Assembly: GCF_000092825.1 (NCBI RefSeq) | Contig: NC_014168.1 | Location: 2,905,946 to 2,969,945, forward strand | DNA length: 64,000 nt | DNA from: Segniliparus rotundus DSM 44985 | GTDB lineage: Bacteria; Actinomycetota; Actinomycetes; Mycobacteriales; Mycobacteriaceae | Direction of reading: 5' to 3' | Shown here: in pieces, positions 25,205 through 34,783 of the stretch | Position numbering within the stretch: the first letter of the stretch is position 1 | Layout: each line of letters begins with the position of its first letter | Program-made: the position numbers and the translations under genes | The notes under the pieces: generated by a model | Seen by the model: the letters and a program-made list of their open reading frames with translations, nothing else | Told to the model about the DNA's origin: nothing | The model's database searches: none

Positions 25205-26358
25205 GCTGGGCGGCCTGGCTTCGAGCGCTCCGCCCAAGAACGCAGAAAACCGACATGCAAATCCCAGGCGAGGCCCGCCGCCCTCGGGTCGGCGCACTGC
25301 GCGCCCAGCTGGCGGAACCGAATCGCCTCCTGCAACGCCGCCTGTGGGTCGTCGAGCGCGTCAGGCCCCAGCGCCAAATCGGCCTCGTCCAGCACGCCGC
25401 TGCCCCAAGCCGCGTCCATGCGCAGCCGCGCGACCGGCCCGCCCGCCAGAATCGCCTCGATCTCGTCCCTGAGCACGCCAAGGCTGGCCGCCTGTTCCAT
25501 CTTGGCGAGGAACTCGCTGATCCGCCGGGCGCGGGCGCGAACGGCGAGGCCCTGCAGACAGGGCAGGAACGCGCTGAACCCGCTCAGTTCGCGCAGCGTG
25601 TCGGTCAAGACTTGCGGATCGCGGTACGCCTCGATGCGCAGCGCCCCGAACGCGCAGTACAGCCCGTAGATCCCGATCTCGCGCAGCAGTCGCTCGCGCT
25701 CCGCGACGCCAACGGGGGAGTTGCGGCCGGCCTCAAGGAACAGCTCAGCGGACGGCGGCGTCGTCTCGTCGCCGTCCGCGATGGTTTCAAGCCACTGATA
25801 CGTCTGCTCGTCCACAACCGCGTTCGCGAGGAGGGCGACTGCGGGGAAAACCGGGTACCCCAGCTCCGCCGAGGACCGTTCGGCGGCTTCGCTGGCCTGG
25901 TCCCACAGCCCGGGGTCGCCCGGAGTGGAAATGGCGTCGCACTTGTTGAGCAGCCCGCACGCCATGGTCGTGTCCACAGCCTTGCTGGCGTCTTTGTCCA
26001 CGCTCCGAGCGGCGGCGGTGAGCACATGCAAGACGATTTCGCCGGGGCTTTGGCCGTGCCCGAGGTCCGACTCGACGAAATCCAGCTCGCCCTCCAAGGG
26101 CGGGGCCAGCGCCTGGACGACCCTGGACCGCCCGACCCCTTCCCTGCCCTTCACCGCGACCCGGATCGGGTCGGAGATCACACGGCCGAGCTCGTCCACG
26201 GCGGCGACCGCCCGGGGCCCCGCCTGCTCGGCCGAGGCGTGCAACGAGGAGACCAGAGCGATGGCCTCCCCGTACGAAGACCACCGATAGGCGCCCCACG
26301 ACCCTTGTCCCCCGGCAGCGCCCGGATGGCCTCCCCTGACGCGGAGTCCGTTCGTCAT
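25201..26358 (-). CDS. Partner GTPase-like protein with altered Walker A (Rv0209-like)
   Basis: 385-aa protein, first gene of the two-gene GTPase operon. The P-loop position reads VKGREGVGRSRV, where the invariant Lys of Walker A is Arg, so nucleotide binding may be lost or weak. A G4-like LLNKCDAIST remains. The rest is helical (AERERLLREIGIYGLYCAFG, EFLAKMEQAASL). ATG 26358 follows aaggag with six bases spacing; further upstream ATGs lack this. The pairing of a degenerate with an intact GTPase recalls IniA/IniC-type dynamin pairs. A 157-base divergent promoter region separates it from trmB. Confidence 0.78.
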   Translation of the reverse strand: MTNGLRVRGGHPGAAGGQGSWGAYRWSSYGEAIALVSSLHASAEQAGPRAVAAVDELGRVISDPIRVAVKGREGVGRSRVVQALAPPLEGELDFVESDLGHGQSPGEIVLHVLTAAARSVDKDASKAVDTTMACGLLNKCDAISTPGDPGLWDQASEAAERSSAELGYPVFPAVALLANAVVDEQTYQWLETIADGDETTPPSAELFLEAGRNSPVGVAERERLLREIGIYGLYCAFGALRIEAYRDPQVLTDTLRELSGFSAFLPCLQGLAVRARARRISEFLAKMEQAASLGVLRDEIEAILAGGPVARLRMDAAWGSGVLDEADLALGPDALDDPQAALQEAIRFRQLGAQCADPRAAGLAWDLHVGFLRSWAERSKPGRPA

Positions 26359-26515
26359 CGCCGCTCCTTGCTCCATTGCATATGCCGCGCCCACCCCAGC
26401 TTCGCTGTTTACGCCTGAACGGAACTCTAGCAAAGATCACAGCACGGGCAAAGGCTTTCTGCGCAGCGGCGGCAGGATCGACGCTGCCCGCTGGATCAGG
26501 CACACTGGAGAGCCT

Positions 26516-27259
26516 ATGACTGCGCGCACCCCCCGCCGCCCCGTTGCCGTCACCGTCGGCCGCCGAGGCACGCTCTCCCCCGTTCTCCAAGACGCCTGGG
26601 ACCGGTTGTGGCCCAGGTGGGGCATGCGGATCGTCGAGGGCGGCCCGGACAGCGCGGAGGAGCCTCGGGCGGGCGCGGAGCTCCCCGACCTCGTCGAGTG
26701 GTTCGGCCGCGCGGCTCCGCTGGTCCTCGACATCGGTTTCGGGAACGGGGCGGCGACCGCGGCCTTGGCCGAACAGCTGCCCGACCACAATGTGCTGGCC
26801 GTCGAACGCTACAAGCCCGGACTCGCCCAGCTGCTCCAACTCCTGGACGGGCGCGGCCTCGACAACGTCCGGCTGCTGCGGGCCGACGCCACGGCGGTGC
26901 TCGACCGGCTCCCCCCCGGCTCGCTCGCCATGGCGAGGATCCTTTTCCCCGACCCATGGCCCAAAACCAGGCACCACAAACGGCGGCTGGTCAACCTTTG
27001 GACCGTCGCGCAGATTGCCGAACGCCTCTGTGTCGGCGGTGTCCTGCACGTCGCGACCGACGACGCGAACTATGCTGAGGCGATAGCCGGCAGCCTTGCC
27101 GACGAGCCGCGCCTCGTGGCCCTGCCCGCTGAACGCTCCGTGCCGAGCCGTCCCACCACGGCTTTTGAGGCTCGGGCTCAGCGAGCTGGCCGAGTGGTGA
27201 CCGAGTTCGCGGTCAGCCGGCGAACCACGGGCTCCGCACAAGAGCCCGGAAATGATTGA
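26516..27259 (+). CDS. trmB: tRNA (guanine-N7-)-methyltransferase
   Basis: Methylates G46 in the variable loop of many tRNAs with SAM. 247 aa. The SAM-binding motif is LVLDIGFGNGAATAALAEQ, followed by VLAVERYKPGLAQLL, the family motif RILFPDPWPKTRHHKRRLV and a C-terminal GGVLHVATDDANYAE. Start ATG 26516, a few bases after ggagag. Its stop lies inside the mmpL3 start (8-base overlap), so the two are coupled; in M. tuberculosis trmB (Rv0208c) also borders mmpL3. Little doubt about function. Confidence 0.95.
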   Translation: MTARTPRRPVAVTVGRRGTLSPVLQDAWDRLWPRWGMRIVEGGPDSAEEPRAGAELPDLVEWFGRAAPLVLDIGFGNGAATAALAEQLPDHNVLAVERYKPGLAQLLQLLDGRGLDNVRLLRADATAVLDRLPPGSLAMARILFPDPWPKTRHHKRRLVNLWTVAQIAERLCVGGVLHVATDDANYAEAIAGSLADEPRLVALPAERSVPSRPTTAFEARAQRAGRVVTEFAVSRRTTGSAQEPGND

Positions 27260-30203
27260 GGAGCACACAGACTTGTTCGGAGCCATCGGAGCCTTCGTCT
27301 ACCGCGCACGGGTCCCGGTCATCACCGTGATGGTCGCCATCTTCGTCGCGTTGGGCGTCTACGGGATCGACATCGGCGACCACCTGAGCCAAGGCGGTTG
27401 GTACGACGACAACAGCGAGTCCGCCCGCGCCTCGCGTCTTTCCGACGAGAAATTCGGCCAAGACACCAAATCCGACGTCATCCTGTTCATCACCGCCACG
27501 GACCCCGGCAGCACCGTGGAGAGCCCGGCGATCGCCGACGCGGTTTTCAACCAGCTCGCCGCGATCAAACAAGACCACCCGGACAAGACGGTCGACATCT
27601 TCAGCCTCTGGGGGGTGTGGAACCACGCCGCGCCGCAGACCTGGCCGAAGGCGACGCCGGACGGGCACGCCCCCGCCGCCATCCCGCTGCTCAAACAGAG
27701 GTTGGAAAGCCCGGACGGCAAACACACCTTTGTGAGCATCGGCATCCAAGGCAAGGACGACACCGAACGGGTCAACAACTACCGCTCCGTTCGTGACGCG
27801 TTCACATTCTCCGTCCCCGGCGCGAAGGTCGAGACGACCGGTTTGCTCGCGGTCACCGACGCGATCAACGAGACCATGGGCAAAGACGTCCACCGCATGG
27901 AGCTCATCGCCGTCCCGCTCACGGCGCTGATTATGTTCTTCGTCTTCGGCGGCGTCGTCGCGGCGATCCTGCCGGCGATCGTGGGCGGGCTCGCCATCCT
28001 CGGCGGCAACGGGCTCATCAAACTGCTCACCGAGTTCACCGAAGTCAGCTCGTTCGCCCAGCCTGTGGTGAGCCTCGTCGGCCTCGGCATCGCGGTGGAC
28101 TACGGGCTCTTCATGGTGAGCCGGTTCCGAGAAGAGCTCGCCGAGGGCTACCCCATCGACATCGCGGTGCGCAGAACCGTGCAGTCCGCGGGCCGCACGG
28201 TCGTCTACTCGGCCCTCCTGGTGGTTGTTTCCATCGCGGGAGTGCTGCTCTTCCCACAGGGCTTCCTGCGTTCGGTGGCCTACGCCTGCGGCGTCTCCAT
28301 CGCGTTCGCGGCCTTCATCTCGCTGACGGTCCTCCCCGCGATGCTGTCCTTCCTTGGCCACCGGGTGGACGCGCTCAGCCTCGACACGATCCTGCGCTTC
28401 TTGCGCCTGAATGTCATCGCCGACCTGCCGCTGATGCGCTACTTCAAGCGCACTCGCAGCCGGGAGCAGGTCATGGACGGGTTCTGGGGCAAACTGTCCG
28501 CGTGGGTGATGCGGCACCCGGTCAAACTGATGGTCCCGGTGCTGGCGCTGCTCCTCCTGCTCATCCTCCCCGCGCTCAACATCAAGTTCGCCGGGATCAG
28601 CGAGAAGTACCTGCCGCCGGACAACCCGACCCGCTTGGGCCTGCAACATTTCGAGGAAACTTTCCCGAAAGAACGCACCGAGCAGCTGAAAATCATGGTG
28701 CTCGGCGGCGACCCGCAGCAGTTGAACCAGGTCGCGAGCAAAGCCAACGAGATCAAAGGGTTCACCGGGCAGTTCTCTTTCCCCGACGCCGCGAACCCCG
28801 ACCCGAGCCGCCTGACCGACGGCGTCGCCGTCGCGACGAACTCCCTCATCAACAGGGACACCGCGGCCGAAGCCGTCAAGCAGCTGCGGGCGCTGAAGGC
28901 CCCCCCTGGCACGACGATCTGGATCTTCGGCACCCCTGCTCTTGAGCAGGACAGCATCGACGCCGTGTTCGCGGGCTTCCCGCTGATGGGATTCTTGCTC
29001 ATCGTCATCACCACCGTCATGATGTTCTTGGCTTTCGGGTCCGTGGTGCTGCCGGTCAAGGCGGTGATCCTGTCCGTGCTCTCGCTCGGCAGCACGCTCG
29101 GCGTGCTCACCTGGATCTTCCAGGAAGGCCACGGCGCGGGCCTGTTGAACTTCACGCCATATCCCCTGATGGCCGTGGTGCTCGCCCTCTTGGTGGCGCT
29201 CGTCTACGGCCTGTCCTCGGACTACGAGGTCTTCTTGCTCGCGAGGACTGTCGAGGCCAGGGGCAGAGGTCTGTCCACCGAAGCCGCCACCTGCGAAGGA
29301 GCCGCGAGCGGCGGGCGGGTCATCACCGCGGCGGCCTTGGTGCTGCTCGTGGTGGCCTCCGCCTTCGGGTTCTCCGAACTCGTCATGATGAAGTACCTCG
29401 CCTTCGGCCTCATCGCGGCGCTGCTCATCGATGTCACCGCCATCCGCATGATCCTCGTCCCCGCGACGATGAAACTGCTCGGCGACGAGAACTGGTGGGC
29501 TCCGCGTTGGATGAAACGCTTCCAGGAGCGTCTCGGCCTCGGCGAGATCGCGATGCCGGACGAACGCCACCTCATCCCCGCCGGGGCGGGCGGGGCCGCG
29601 CCTGCGCCGGACATCGTGCGCACCCAGCGCCCACAAGGGTGGGCCGAGCCTGGCGCGCCGCAGCAACACCCCGTCCCCGGCCAGCTCGCCGGGTTCGCAG
29701 ACTCGGCCCCCACCCAGCCGATCTACGTCATTGACGACGAAGGCCCCGTCGACCAGCAGGAGTACTGGTCCACGCACGATGTGCCGCCAGCTCCGCCCAA
29801 ATCCCGGCGAGCAGCGCCGCCACCGTCGCCGGCCTGGGGCGAGCAGCCGCAAGAGCCGTTGCCCACCCCGTGGGCTCCCGCCCCGAACGAGGCTGCCCCG
29901 GCCGCGTGGGACGCGGCTCCGGGCGACTACACCGCCCAACGGGAGGCCAACCAGAAAGCCCGCGCCTACCAGCAAGCGGCTGAGGAGTCCCTGCGGGCCG
30001 CCGGGGCGGGCGAGCCACCGGCTCCCGCGCAACCGTCAGCGCCCGCGCGACCGCAGACACCGGCACAGCCCACCGAGCCGGAGAAGCCTCAAGCGGGCAG
30101 TGGCGAAGACCCGCGCTTCATGTCCGCGGGCCGCCACCGTCCAGGCACACCGGGCACGCTGAGCCCGTGGGACCTGCTCCGCAAGGCGCGGGGCGGCGAG
30201 TAG
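27252..30203 (+). CDS. mmpL3: Trehalose monomycolate flippase MmpL3 (RND superfamily)
   Basis: Inner-membrane RND transporter moving trehalose monomycolate to the periplasm, essential in mycobacteria. 983 aa with the RND plan: TM1 near residues 22-40, a periplasmic domain, five TM segments (~210-360), a second half with the same order, then a Pro/Ala-rich cytosolic tail of about 220 residues. The proton-relay Asp-Tyr pairs are present: IAVDYGLF (Asp283-Tyr) and LSSDYEVF (Asp657-Tyr). The N-terminal GAFVYRARVPVI and GGWYDDNSESARAS match mycobacterial MmpL3. It follows trmB with an 8-base overlap and is flanked by the Rv0209/Rv0210-like genes, as in M. tuberculosis. Confidence 0.95.
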   Translation: MIEEHTDLFGAIGAFVYRARVPVITVMVAIFVALGVYGIDIGDHLSQGGWYDDNSESARASRLSDEKFGQDTKSDVILFITATDPGSTVESPAIADAVFNQLAAIKQDHPDKTVDIFSLWGVWNHAAPQTWPKATPDGHAPAAIPLLKQRLESPDGKHTFVSIGIQGKDDTERVNNYRSVRDAFTFSVPGAKVETTGLLAVTDAINETMGKDVHRMELIAVPLTALIMFFVFGGVVAAILPAIVGGLAILGGNGLIKLLTEFTEVSSFAQPVVSLVGLGIAVDYGLFMVSRFREELAEGYPIDIAVRRTVQSAGRTVVYSALLVVVSIAGVLLFPQGFLRSVAYACGVSIAFAAFISLTVLPAMLSFLGHRVDALSLDTILRFLRLNVIADLPLMRYFKRTRSREQVMDGFWGKLSAWVMRHPVKLMVPVLALLLLLILPALNIKFAGISEKYLPPDNPTRLGLQHFEETFPKERTEQLKIMVLGGDPQQLNQVASKANEIKGFTGQFSFPDAANPDPSRLTDGVAVATNSLINRDTAAEAVKQLRALKAPPGTTIWIFGTPALEQDSIDAVFAGFPLMGFLLIVITTVMMFLAFGSVVLPVKAVILSVLSLGSTLGVLTWIFQEGHGAGLLNFTPYPLMAVVLALLVALVYGLSSDYEVFLLARTVEARGRGLSTEAATCEGAASGGRVITAAALVLLVVASAFGFSELVMMKYLAFGLIAALLIDVTAIRMILVPATMKLLGDENWWAPRWMKRFQERLGLGEIAMPDERHLIPAGAGGAAPAPDIVRTQRPQGWAEPGAPQQHPVPGQLAGFADSAPTQPIYVIDDEGPVDQQEYWSTHDVPPAPPKSRRAAPPPSPAWGEQPQEPLPTPWAPAPNEAAPAAWDAAPGDYTAQREANQKARAYQQAAEESLRAAGAGEPPAPAQPSAPARPQTPAQPTEPEKPQAGSGEDPRFMSAGRHRPGTPGTLSPWDLLRKARGGE

Positions 30204-30232
30204 CCCGCTGCGCCCGCCGCACGGAGCCGAGG

Positions 30233-31636
30233 TCAATGCCCGGCGCGGACATAGCGGAAGTACGTGAGCACGGCGGACAAGAAGTAAACCGCGCCGAACA
30301 CGGCGAAGGCCATCGTCGCGGAGTGCGCGGCCGAACCGTACGAGGCGCGCAAAACCAGGTTGATGCCCACACCGCCGAGAGCGCCGATGGCCCCGGCGAT
30401 GCCCATGAGGGAACTCGACATCGACCGCGCCCAGTCGAGCTGCTCGGCGGGGGTCTTCCCGGCGAGTTCCGTCGACTTGCGCGCGAACACCACTGGGATG
30501 AGCTTGTAGACCGAGCCGTTGCCCACCCCGGACAAGACGAACAGAAGAATGAACCCGGCGAAGAAGAGCGCCCAGCTGCCCTGCGCTCCTAAAGTTCCTG
30601 GCGCCCCCGAAACGCCCGACGCTCCCGCAACGCTCTGCGCGATCACCAGACCGGACGCGGCCAGCATCGCCACGAACACGCCGACGGTGATTTTTCCGCC
30701 GCCGATCCGATCCGCGAAGAGGCCCCCCAACGGGCGGGAGAGCGACCCGAGCAGAGGACCGAGGAAGGTCAGCTCCGCCGCGTGCAGCGCGGCCTGCGCG
30801 GCGCTTTGCCCTTGGCCGGCGAACTTCAGGCTGAGCACCTGGCCGAAGGCGAAGCTGTAGCCGATGAACGACCCGAACGTCCCGATGTACAGCAGCGAAA
30901 TCAGCCAGGCGTCGAGGTGGCGCATCGAGGCGAAGAGGTCGGCGAAGCCTTCCTGTTTGCGCGGCAAATTGTCCATCCACAGCGCGGCTCCGGTTGCGGC
31001 CAGGGCGATGAGGACCAAGTACACCGCGCACATCACCGGCGCGTGGCCGACGCCGAGGGTCGAGATGACCAAGAGGCCGATGAGTTGGATGACCGGCACG
31101 CCGATGTTCCCGCCGCCCGCGTTCAGACCCAACGCCCAGCCTTTGCGCCGTTTGGGGTAGAAGGCGTTGATATTGGCCATGGACGAGGCGAAGTTGCCGC
31201 CGCCGATCCCAGCGAAGGCGGCGACGAGCAAAAGCTCGCCGAAGCTCGGCTTGGCGAGCATCGCCCACAGGGCGAGGAGGGTCGGAATGACGAGGAGCAG
31301 CGCGGAGACCACCGTCCAATTCCGGCCGCCGAACCGAGCCGGGGCCAGGGTGTAGGGCACTCGCAACACGGCCCCGACCAAGGTGGGCATTGCGGTGAGG
31401 AGGAATTTCTGCGCGGGGTTGACATGGTATTCGGGGCCCATGAAAAGAACCATGACCGCCCAGATCGACCAGATCGAGAAACCGACGTGCTCGCAAATGA
31501 CCGACCACAGGAGGTTGCGCGCGGCGATCTTCTTGCCCGCCGCCTCCCAGAGGACTTCGTCTTCCGGGTCCCAGTCGCGGAGGATGTCTGCGTGTTTCGC
31601 GGACGGCTCCGCGAGAGGTTCGAGCGTTGCGGTCAT
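30233..31636 (-). CDS. narK: Nitrate/nitrite transporter, NarK family (MFS)
   Basis: Twelve-helix major facilitator that exchanges or imports nitrate/nitrite. 467 aa from ATG 31636, nine bases after a gagg-type site; the longer frame start at 31711 lacks one. Signature regions: ARNLLWSVICEHVGFSIWSIW at the first helix, the nitrate-signature glycine run AFAGIGGGNFASSMANINAF, the paired LNAGGGNIGVPV, and FVLSGVGNGSVYKLIPVVF in the second half. The loop after helix 9 carries a Gly/Ala/Ser insertion (AGASGVSGAPGTLGAQG) not usual for the family. The adjacent MFS gene (31782-33086) is on the same strand with a 145-base gap. No nitrate reductase genes are in the window. Confidence 0.9.
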   Translation of the reverse strand: MTATLEPLAEPSAKHADILRDWDPEDEVLWEAAGKKIAARNLLWSVICEHVGFSIWSIWAVMVLFMGPEYHVNPAQKFLLTAMPTLVGAVLRVPYTLAPARFGGRNWTVVSALLLVIPTLLALWAMLAKPSFGELLLVAAFAGIGGGNFASSMANINAFYPKRRKGWALGLNAGGGNIGVPVIQLIGLLVISTLGVGHAPVMCAVYLVLIALAATGAALWMDNLPRKQEGFADLFASMRHLDAWLISLLYIGTFGSFIGYSFAFGQVLSLKFAGQGQSAAQAALHAAELTFLGPLLGSLSRPLGGLFADRIGGGKITVGVFVAMLAASGLVIAQSVAGASGVSGAPGTLGAQGSWALFFAGFILLFVLSGVGNGSVYKLIPVVFARKSTELAGKTPAEQLDWARSMSSSLMGIAGAIGALGGVGINLVLRASYGSAAHSATMAFAVFGAVYFLSAVLTYFRYVRAGH

Positions 31637-31781
31637 CGGGCGGTTCCTCTGCGTCGTTGATGTGGCTGCGCCCACGATGTCTGTCGTGCGCGACCGCCGG
31701 AACGCCTTCACGCTACGAACAGGATGTTGCGCTGTCAGTTTCGCCGGATCACCGAACTGTCAAAGGAATCTCACAAGCGGC

Positions 31782-33086
31782 TCACGCCTCGGATGCGCCG
31801 GGGCGCGCCTGGCTCTTGGGCGCAAGGCCGATCTCGTCCTCGATGTAGCCGCCCTGGCAGACGAACCAGCCGCCGCACATGCCGATCACGGTCGCGGCCG
31901 CGAGGAAGGCGAATGACGCGCCCCATGCCCCGGTCTGTTCGTAGAGGACGCCGAACAGGAACGGGCCGCTGATCGCGAGCATGTAGCCCACGCCCTGCGC
32001 GAAACCCGAGAGCGCTGCCGCGTGCTCGCTGGTGCGGGTCAGCATGCCGATGAGCGCGAGGTTCATCGCGAACGTGATCGGGCCGAGCCCGAGGAAGACC
32101 GTCCAGAGCGCCGGGGCGGCGCCCGGAGCCCAGAAAAGCCCGGCGAAGCCGACGAGGTGGCAGAGCCCGCCGGCGACAACGAAAACGAAGGGGGCGCGCA
32201 CCCGCGGGAGCAACGGAACGACGATCAGAGGCCCGGCCACGCCGACCACGGAATACAGGGCGATCATGAGCCCGCCCTGCTCGGCGGGCAGCCCGACCGC
32301 GGCGAGGCGTTTCGGCAGCCACGTCAGCACGGCATAGCAGTCCAGGCTTGTCACGCCGAAGAGGACCGCCATGCCCCATGCGAGCTTGGACCGGGCGAGA
32401 GCCGCGAACGGCACGCGCGCGGTTTCGCCGCGCGCGGCCGGCTCGACCACGTCGTTTCTGCGAGCGGCAAGCACCGCCAACAGCGGGACCGCGAGGAATC
32501 CGGCGAGGGCCCAGAGGCCGAGGGAAAGCCGCCAGCCGTAGCTCTGCTGCAACTGGACCGCGATGACCGGCGGCGCCACGGCGCCGAACTGCACGGCAAA
32601 GGAGTACCAGGTGCTCACCGCGGCGATGCGTTTCGGGAAATATCGTTTCACCAGCGGCGGCGTGACGATGTTGCCGACGCCCATGCCCGCGAGGGCGAGG
32701 GCGTACCAGCACAACTCGTCCCACGCGCCAGCGGCGAAACCTCGGCCGACCAGGCCGAGGAACGTGAGCACCGCGCCGCCCAAGGCGACGCGCTCCAGAT
32801 CAAACCTGTGCGCGAAGAGCGGCGTGATGAAGCCCGCGAGCCCGAACATCGCCACCGGGGCCAGGCCGAAAACACCCGTCATCGTGTTGGAGAAGCCAAG
32901 TTGGCGCTGCAGCTCGCCCAAGAGGGGCGTCAACGAGGTGACCGCCATGCGCAGGGTGAGCGCGGAGGAGACGACGGCGAGGAAGGCGATCGCCTGGCCG
33001 CGGCGCGGGCGGACAGGACCGGGGACGTGCTCTACTATGATGTCCGTCTCATACTCCTGCTGTCGCCGGACATCGTGCGTCACCAT
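31782..33086 (-). CDS. MFS transporter, CynX/NimT-type
   Basis: 434-aa major facilitator with twelve predicted helices, most like the CynX/NimT (cyanate / 2-nitroimidazole) group; substrate unknown. Typical parts: LTLRMAVTSLTPLLGELQRQLGF, the first-half FGLAGFITPLFAHRF, GVTSLDCYAVLTWLPKRLA and GFAQGVGYMLAISGPFLFG. ATG 33086 is preferred over a TTG at 33095. It is transcribed away from a GntR regulator, with a perfect 15-bp palindrome at 33094-33108 just before its start, so the regulator probably controls it. Confidence 0.87.
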   Translation of the reverse strand: MVTHDVRRQQEYETDIIVEHVPGPVRPRRGQAIAFLAVVSSALTLRMAVTSLTPLLGELQRQLGFSNTMTGVFGLAPVAMFGLAGFITPLFAHRFDLERVALGGAVLTFLGLVGRGFAAGAWDELCWYALALAGMGVGNIVTPPLVKRYFPKRIAAVSTWYSFAVQFGAVAPPVIAVQLQQSYGWRLSLGLWALAGFLAVPLLAVLAARRNDVVEPAARGETARVPFAALARSKLAWGMAVLFGVTSLDCYAVLTWLPKRLAAVGLPAEQGGLMIALYSVVGVAGPLIVVPLLPRVRAPFVFVVAGGLCHLVGFAGLFWAPGAAPALWTVFLGLGPITFAMNLALIGMLTRTSEHAAALSGFAQGVGYMLAISGPFLFGVLYEQTGAWGASFAFLAAATVIGMCGGWFVCQGGYIEDEIGLAPKSQARPGASEA

Positions 33087-33093
33087 GAGTGAC

Positions 33094-33108
33094 AATCATA
33101 GGATGATT
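33094..33108. promoter_or_regulatory. Palindromic candidate operator for the GntR regulator
   Basis: AATCAT-AGG-ATGATT, a perfect 15-bp palindrome between the divergent MFS and GntR genes, eight bases upstream of the MFS ATG. Placement suits repression of the transporter by the adjacent regulator. Confidence 0.5.
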
Positions 33109-33177
33109 CGCTGAAGAACTCGACCGGGTTTGATCCGGATCACCATCCCGGCCGCCGAAACAGACGAGGAGAAACCC

Positions 33178-33885
33178 GTGCGCACAGTGGCGCGATCTGG
33201 ATTGATCGACCAGATCATCACATCGCTCAGTGACGAAATTCATAGCGGCCGCTGGAAGGTCGGCGACAAGATCCCCAACGAGACCGAGCTGACCGAATTG
33301 ACGGGAGCCTCCCGCAACACTGTCCGCGAAGCCGTGCAGGCATTGGTCCACGCGGGGATGTTGGAGCGCCGCCAAGGCTCCGGCACCTTCGTCATCAGCA
33401 GCTCCGACTTCGGCTCCGCTTTAGACCGCTGCTTCTCGCGCGCCGAGCTCTTCGACATCATCGAACTCCGCCTCGCCCTGGAGACGACCGCCGCTCGCCT
33501 CGCCGCGCGCAGGCGCACGCCGGAGGACGTCGCCCAACTCTGCGCCCTTTTGGACGAGCATCGCGCGGCCATTGCATCCGGCGACCACGAAGCCGAGACA
33601 CAGGCGATCGTCGCGCTGCGCCGAGGAATCGTCGCAGCGGGGCACAACAAGGTGTACATCCAAGTCTACGATTCACTGCTGCCGACCCTCATCGCGCAGA
33701 CCATCCAGTGGCTCAAAAAGGCCACCCCCGAATTCCTCGCCGTCGTGCAGTCTTTCCACTCTCGCTACCAAGCCCTCGTCGGCGCCATCGCCGAGGGGGA
33801 CGACGAGACTTCGTTCCAGATCATGAGCGATATCCTCACCACCCTGTTGGAGCACGAACAGGCGCAGCTGTCCGCCGCGCGCTAA
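33178..33885 (+). CDS. GntR-family (FadR subgroup) transcriptional regulator
   Basis: 235-aa DNA-binding regulator. The N-terminal winged helix is classical: LSDEIHSGRWKVGDKIPNE, LTGASRNTVREAVQALVHAG, LERRQGSGTFV. The C-terminal FCD-type helical ligand domain follows (ELFDIIELRLALETTAARLAA; EETSFQIM-like DDETSFQIMSDIL). GTG 33178 sits six bases after gaggaga and is clearly better than the TTG at 33130. Divergent from the MFS gene and separated by a palindrome, so it most likely controls that transporter and itself. The ligand is unknown. The LLM oxidoreductase gene follows 51 bases later on the same strand. Confidence 0.9.
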   Translation: MRTVARSGLIDQIITSLSDEIHSGRWKVGDKIPNETELTELTGASRNTVREAVQALVHAGMLERRQGSGTFVISSSDFGSALDRCFSRAELFDIIELRLALETTAARLAARRRTPEDVAQLCALLDEHRAAIASGDHEAETQAIVALRRGIVAAGHNKVYIQVYDSLLPTLIAQTIQWLKKATPEFLAVVQSFHSRYQALVGAIAEGDDETSFQIMSDILTTLLEHEQAQLSAAR

Positions 33886-33936
33886 AACGGCGCTAGAGTG
33901 AGCCATCCCCTCCATCGAGCACCCGAGGAGCACCCT

Positions 33937-34776
33937 TTGTCACGACCCGTGCGCATCAGCGTTCAGATCCCCGCCAGCTACAATCCCGATTACCGAGTCC
34001 AACGGGAGCGAGTGAAACGAGTCGAGGACACCGGTGCGGACGCCATCTTCGGTTACGACCACTTCCATGTCCCGCAGTACACCGGCTACGACCCCAAATC
34101 GGGGCCGATCCTCGCCGCGACGCAGGAAGACGTGCCGAATTTCGAGCCGATGACCACGCTCGCCGCCTGGGCGGAGCAGACCAGCCGCGCTGAAATCGGC
34201 CTCCTTGTGACCGGAATCGGGTACCGGAACCCCGACTTGCTCGCCGACATCGCCCGGACCATCGACCACATCAGCGGCGGCAGGCACATCCTCGGGCTCG
34301 GCTCAGGCTGGTACAAGAAGGACTACGACACCTACGGGTACGAGTTCGGCACCGCCGGGTCCCGGCTCGCGGATCTCGAAGCGGGCCTCGCGCGGATCAC
34401 TGCGCGCTTCGCCCAGCTCAACCCCCGGCCGACACGAAAAATACCGATCCTGATCGGCGGCGGCGGCGAGAAGAAGACGCTTCGCCTCGTCGCGCAGCAC
34501 GCCGACATCTGGCACTCGTTCGGAGACATCCCCACGCTCACGCGCAAAAGGGCGATCCTGGCGGAGCACGCCGAGGCTGTGGGACGCGACGTGCGGGAGA
34601 TCGAAATCTCACAGGAGTGGCCCGGCGCGCAAACCGCAGAAGCATATGTCGAGGCCGGGGCCACCTTCTTCAATGTGCGCGCGCACAACGCCTTCGACCG
34701 CTACGCCTTCGACCCGGACGACGATTACAGCTGGCTCCGTGAGATCGTCGCCTGGCGGGACAGGATGAACGGCTGA
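33937..34776 (+). CDS. LLM-class F420-dependent oxidoreductase
   Basis: Luciferase-like TIM-barrel oxidoreductase, in Actinobacteria usually using coenzyme F420; substrate unknown. 279 aa. Motifs: RISVQIPASYNPDYRV at the first strand, DAIFGYDHFHVPQYTG (the D-H-F segment near the cofactor), TTLAAWAEQTSRAEIGLLVT, RTIDHISGGRHILGLGSGWYKKDY, and PILIGGGGEKKTLRLVAQHAD. The TTG at 33937 has ggag six bases upstream; a GTG at 33949 is the alternative. Downstream of the GntR gene in the same direction, possibly one transcript. Confidence 0.88.
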   Translation: MSRPVRISVQIPASYNPDYRVQRERVKRVEDTGADAIFGYDHFHVPQYTGYDPKSGPILAATQEDVPNFEPMTTLAAWAEQTSRAEIGLLVTGIGYRNPDLLADIARTIDHISGGRHILGLGSGWYKKDYDTYGYEFGTAGSRLADLEAGLARITARFAQLNPRPTRKIPILIGGGGEKKTLRLVAQHADIWHSFGDIPTLTRKRAILAEHAEAVGRDVREIEISQEWPGAQTAEAYVEAGATFFNVRAHNAFDRYAFDPDDDYSWLREIVAWRDRMNG

Positions 34777-34783
34777 AGGCAGT

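Noticed and set aside
27213-30032. 939-codon minus-strand frame opposite mmpL3
   Set aside because: Shadow of mmpL3 on the complementary strand; low-complexity Arg/Glu/Asp/His composition, no start signal.
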